DNA of 64,000 bases from Phanerodontia chrysosporium (Eukaryota > Basidiomycota > Agaricomycetes > Polyporales > Phanerochaetaceae). Numbering within the stretch: the first letter of the stretch is position 1; the number at the start of each line of letters is the position of its first letter. The translations under genes were made by a program, and so were the position numbers. The DNA is taken from contig MJGA01000011.1 in NCBI GenBank assembly GCA_001910725.1, positions 310,001-374,000 of the forward strand, in the 5' to 3' direction. Of the stretch, positions 62,613 to 64,000 are shown piece by piece. Below the pieces are notes generated by a model. It was not told the DNA's origin, did not search any database, and saw only the letters and a list, made by a program, of their open reading frames with translations.

Positions 62613-63000
62613 CTGCGATCACCTGAAGCTGTCCGTTGTATGCAGTCAACAAGTGGTGATAGAATAGTTATATGTAAAGGACGCACACATGGCTCGATCC
62701 TTTGCCAGTTCCGAGAATGATTTGAAACACGTAGTATCGAGGATTACGACTCTGAACAGGACGTTGGCGACCTCCTCCTTTAAGACCTGAGGGAAGATCT
62801 ATAATGGTACCTGTTAGCACTTCGTGAATGGAGATGCGGCCGTTGAGCGTGAAGTCGTAGAGTGTCTCGTGCGACATTTCCAATCTAGTTCCAGAGAAGG
62901 GCGCAGAGGCGCGGATGGGAGCATGTGGCATCGCGGGGACAGGAATATCCTTAGCATCGGAGGTGAAATACAATGACTGACGAAGCCCACTGCGGCCCAT
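62572..63000 (-). CDS. hypothetical small protein, uncertain
   Basis: An open frame starts with ATG at 63000 (MGRSGLRQSLYFTSDAKD). It has a coding-like centre, YDFTLNGRISIHEVLTG, and a possible GTGTGC donor at 62688. Joining to the acceptor near 62625 adds VIAGVASGLSDTVDPS and a stop. No family is recognised. It may be a fragment of a larger gene. Confidence 0.25.
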
Positions 63001-63671
63001 CAGATATGACGGACCACATTGGCTATAACCTAGGCTCGAGAGCTGTAGCGGACTTCTTGACGGTCAGACTGGGGCCATGACGTGCAACAACGGCGTACCT
63101 AAATAACAAACGCCCTTTGCAGTGTCAAGAGCAAGGCGCAGGAGTACCAGTGGGAATCGTCGAGCTTGAGCATTCCTCGGGCTCTTAAGCCGAGCCCGCT
63201 TTGATGAACACAAGTATCAGTCGCCAGACGATCCTCGTTCGCCGGTCGAAGTCCGGTCACAGTACTCTGCAACGGACCTTAAGCCACAACCTATCATGAC
63301 GGAATATGGCAAGAGTTCAAGGCGACACGCAGCGGCGGAGGATCGTCGAGCTGCATTGGATGTCAACGTTTTGGCGACGGCCGGGGCACATACCGCGAAT
63401 ACTTCTACAGGACGCATGATGTATCAGTACCCGACCAACAGCCTCTTTCGGGCTGATCGTGGAAAGTATCTCTTCACATACATGGACTAAGGCGTTAGAG
63501 AGGCCGCCGAGTTGAGCGAGCAGACTCGGAAACGTCAGGGCCCGCTTGTTGGACTGGGACAGGTTGGCGGGACCGCCGGCGTCTCTGATTTTCTCCTTTG
63601 CGCGCCTTCGCTCTGTTGATGAGCGGGCGTGAGGCCGACGCGCGACATGCGCGGGCGCGCGGGCGCGCGCC
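63001..63671. other. intergenic stretch with GC-rich simple sequence
   Basis: Includes an alternating GCGCGGGC-rich block near 63645-63670. No gene recognised. Confidence 0.35.
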
Positions 63672-63959
63672 TGTCATACCCCTGACACCGCGGACCCGGA
63701 GGACTCCGCGCCGTGTGCGCGAGTCGCCCCGCACCTCCTGCTCGGTAGACACGTTTTACCGCGCCACTCTTACGTGAGCTCGCTGTACCAGACAGCGAGC
63801 AAATATTCTAGGTATTTTACGTCATTTTCTGTAATATTCCTAGACGTGTATGTAGCTACAGTATAAATGCAGGGTCGAGGACGCCGTACCCGTCGTCCTC
63901 GTCGTTCACTCGTCTTTTACCTGCGCGAATAAGTCTATTACTTGCGTTATTCTACTACA
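63672..63959 (+). mobile_element. LTR-like sequence at the right edge
   Basis: A 288-nt segment starts TGTCATACCCCTGACA and ends TTCTACTACA (TG...CA ends). It has a TATAAAT box near 63863 and a following pyrimidine-rich leader. This layout suits a retrotransposon LTR, either solo or the 5' LTR of an element cut by the window end. No partner LTR, primer-binding site or coding part is visible in the window. Confidence 0.35.
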
Positions 63960-64000
63960 AGTAAGTCTATCTAATTTTAACACGCTCCATGGGTCGGGTC

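Noticed and set aside
63495..63752. 85-codon Arg-rich open frame
   Set aside because: Lies in simple GC-alternating sequence and overlaps the LTR-like segment.

Overview
The window looks like nuclear DNA of a mushroom-forming basidiomycete (Agaricomycetes, probably Polyporales). The evidence is short GT-AG introns of about 45-60 nt in nearly every gene, a very gene-dense layout, basidiomycete-type F-box proteins, and eight copies of the fungal-specific FunK1 protein kinase family. Species was not determined.

Layout, left to right. A damaged F-box gene runs off the left edge (1-1850, minus). Two FunK1 kinases follow (2468-5091 and 5726-8385, plus) and converge on a third (10910-8473, minus). 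Next come a nucleolar GTPase of the GNL3/Nug1 type (13801-11600, minus), a secreted SMP-30/gluconolactonase-like protein (14421-15978, plus) and a FunK1 gene (18466-16025, minus). Three paralogous HxxxD acyltransferases lie at 20707-18913 (minus), 26011-27801 and 28311-30126 (plus). Between them sit a divergent pair: an AGC-like pseudokinase (24368-21152, minus) and a small F-box protein (24679-25511, plus). Then follow a tRNA-Gly(GCC), a MYST histone acetyltransferase (33581-31443, minus), an aldo-keto reductase (34176-35625, plus) and a tail-to-tail FunK1 pair (36533-39020 plus, 41623-39150 minus). A housekeeping block follows: leukotriene-A4-hydrolase-type aminopeptidase (44889-42242), RNA polymerase I subunit Rpa12 (45226-45818), oligosaccharyltransferase subunit Ost5 (46642-46292) and the ER-shaping protein Yop1 (46942-47650). 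An unusual inverted repeat made of short hairpins spans 48587-51014. A gene-poor stretch leads to an UNC93-like transporter (about 54322-56390), a third convergent FunK1 pair (56884-59374 plus, 61962-59482 minus), and an LTR-like sequence at the right edge.

Three themes stand out. First, the FunK1 proteins fall into two types. Type II (10910-8473, 36533-39020, 61962-59482) keeps a PD...ExK signature in the N-terminal domain, as in PD-(D/E)xK nucleases. Type I (the other five) has the same region with those residues replaced. Each type II gene sits tail-to-tail with a type I gene, 87-129 nt apart. Second, the inverted repeat carries arrays of hairpins with a nearly constant loop and covarying stems. 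In each arm a TATAAATA box and a 45-nt intron point outward into the array. Third, several genes are broken only by missing single bases, mostly in G/C runs. The deletion bias and its presence in a GTPase expected to be essential point to assembly error at least as much as to gene decay.

Limits: exon borders were read by eye from splice signals and comparison among paralogs. No alignment, RNA-seq or database search was possible.
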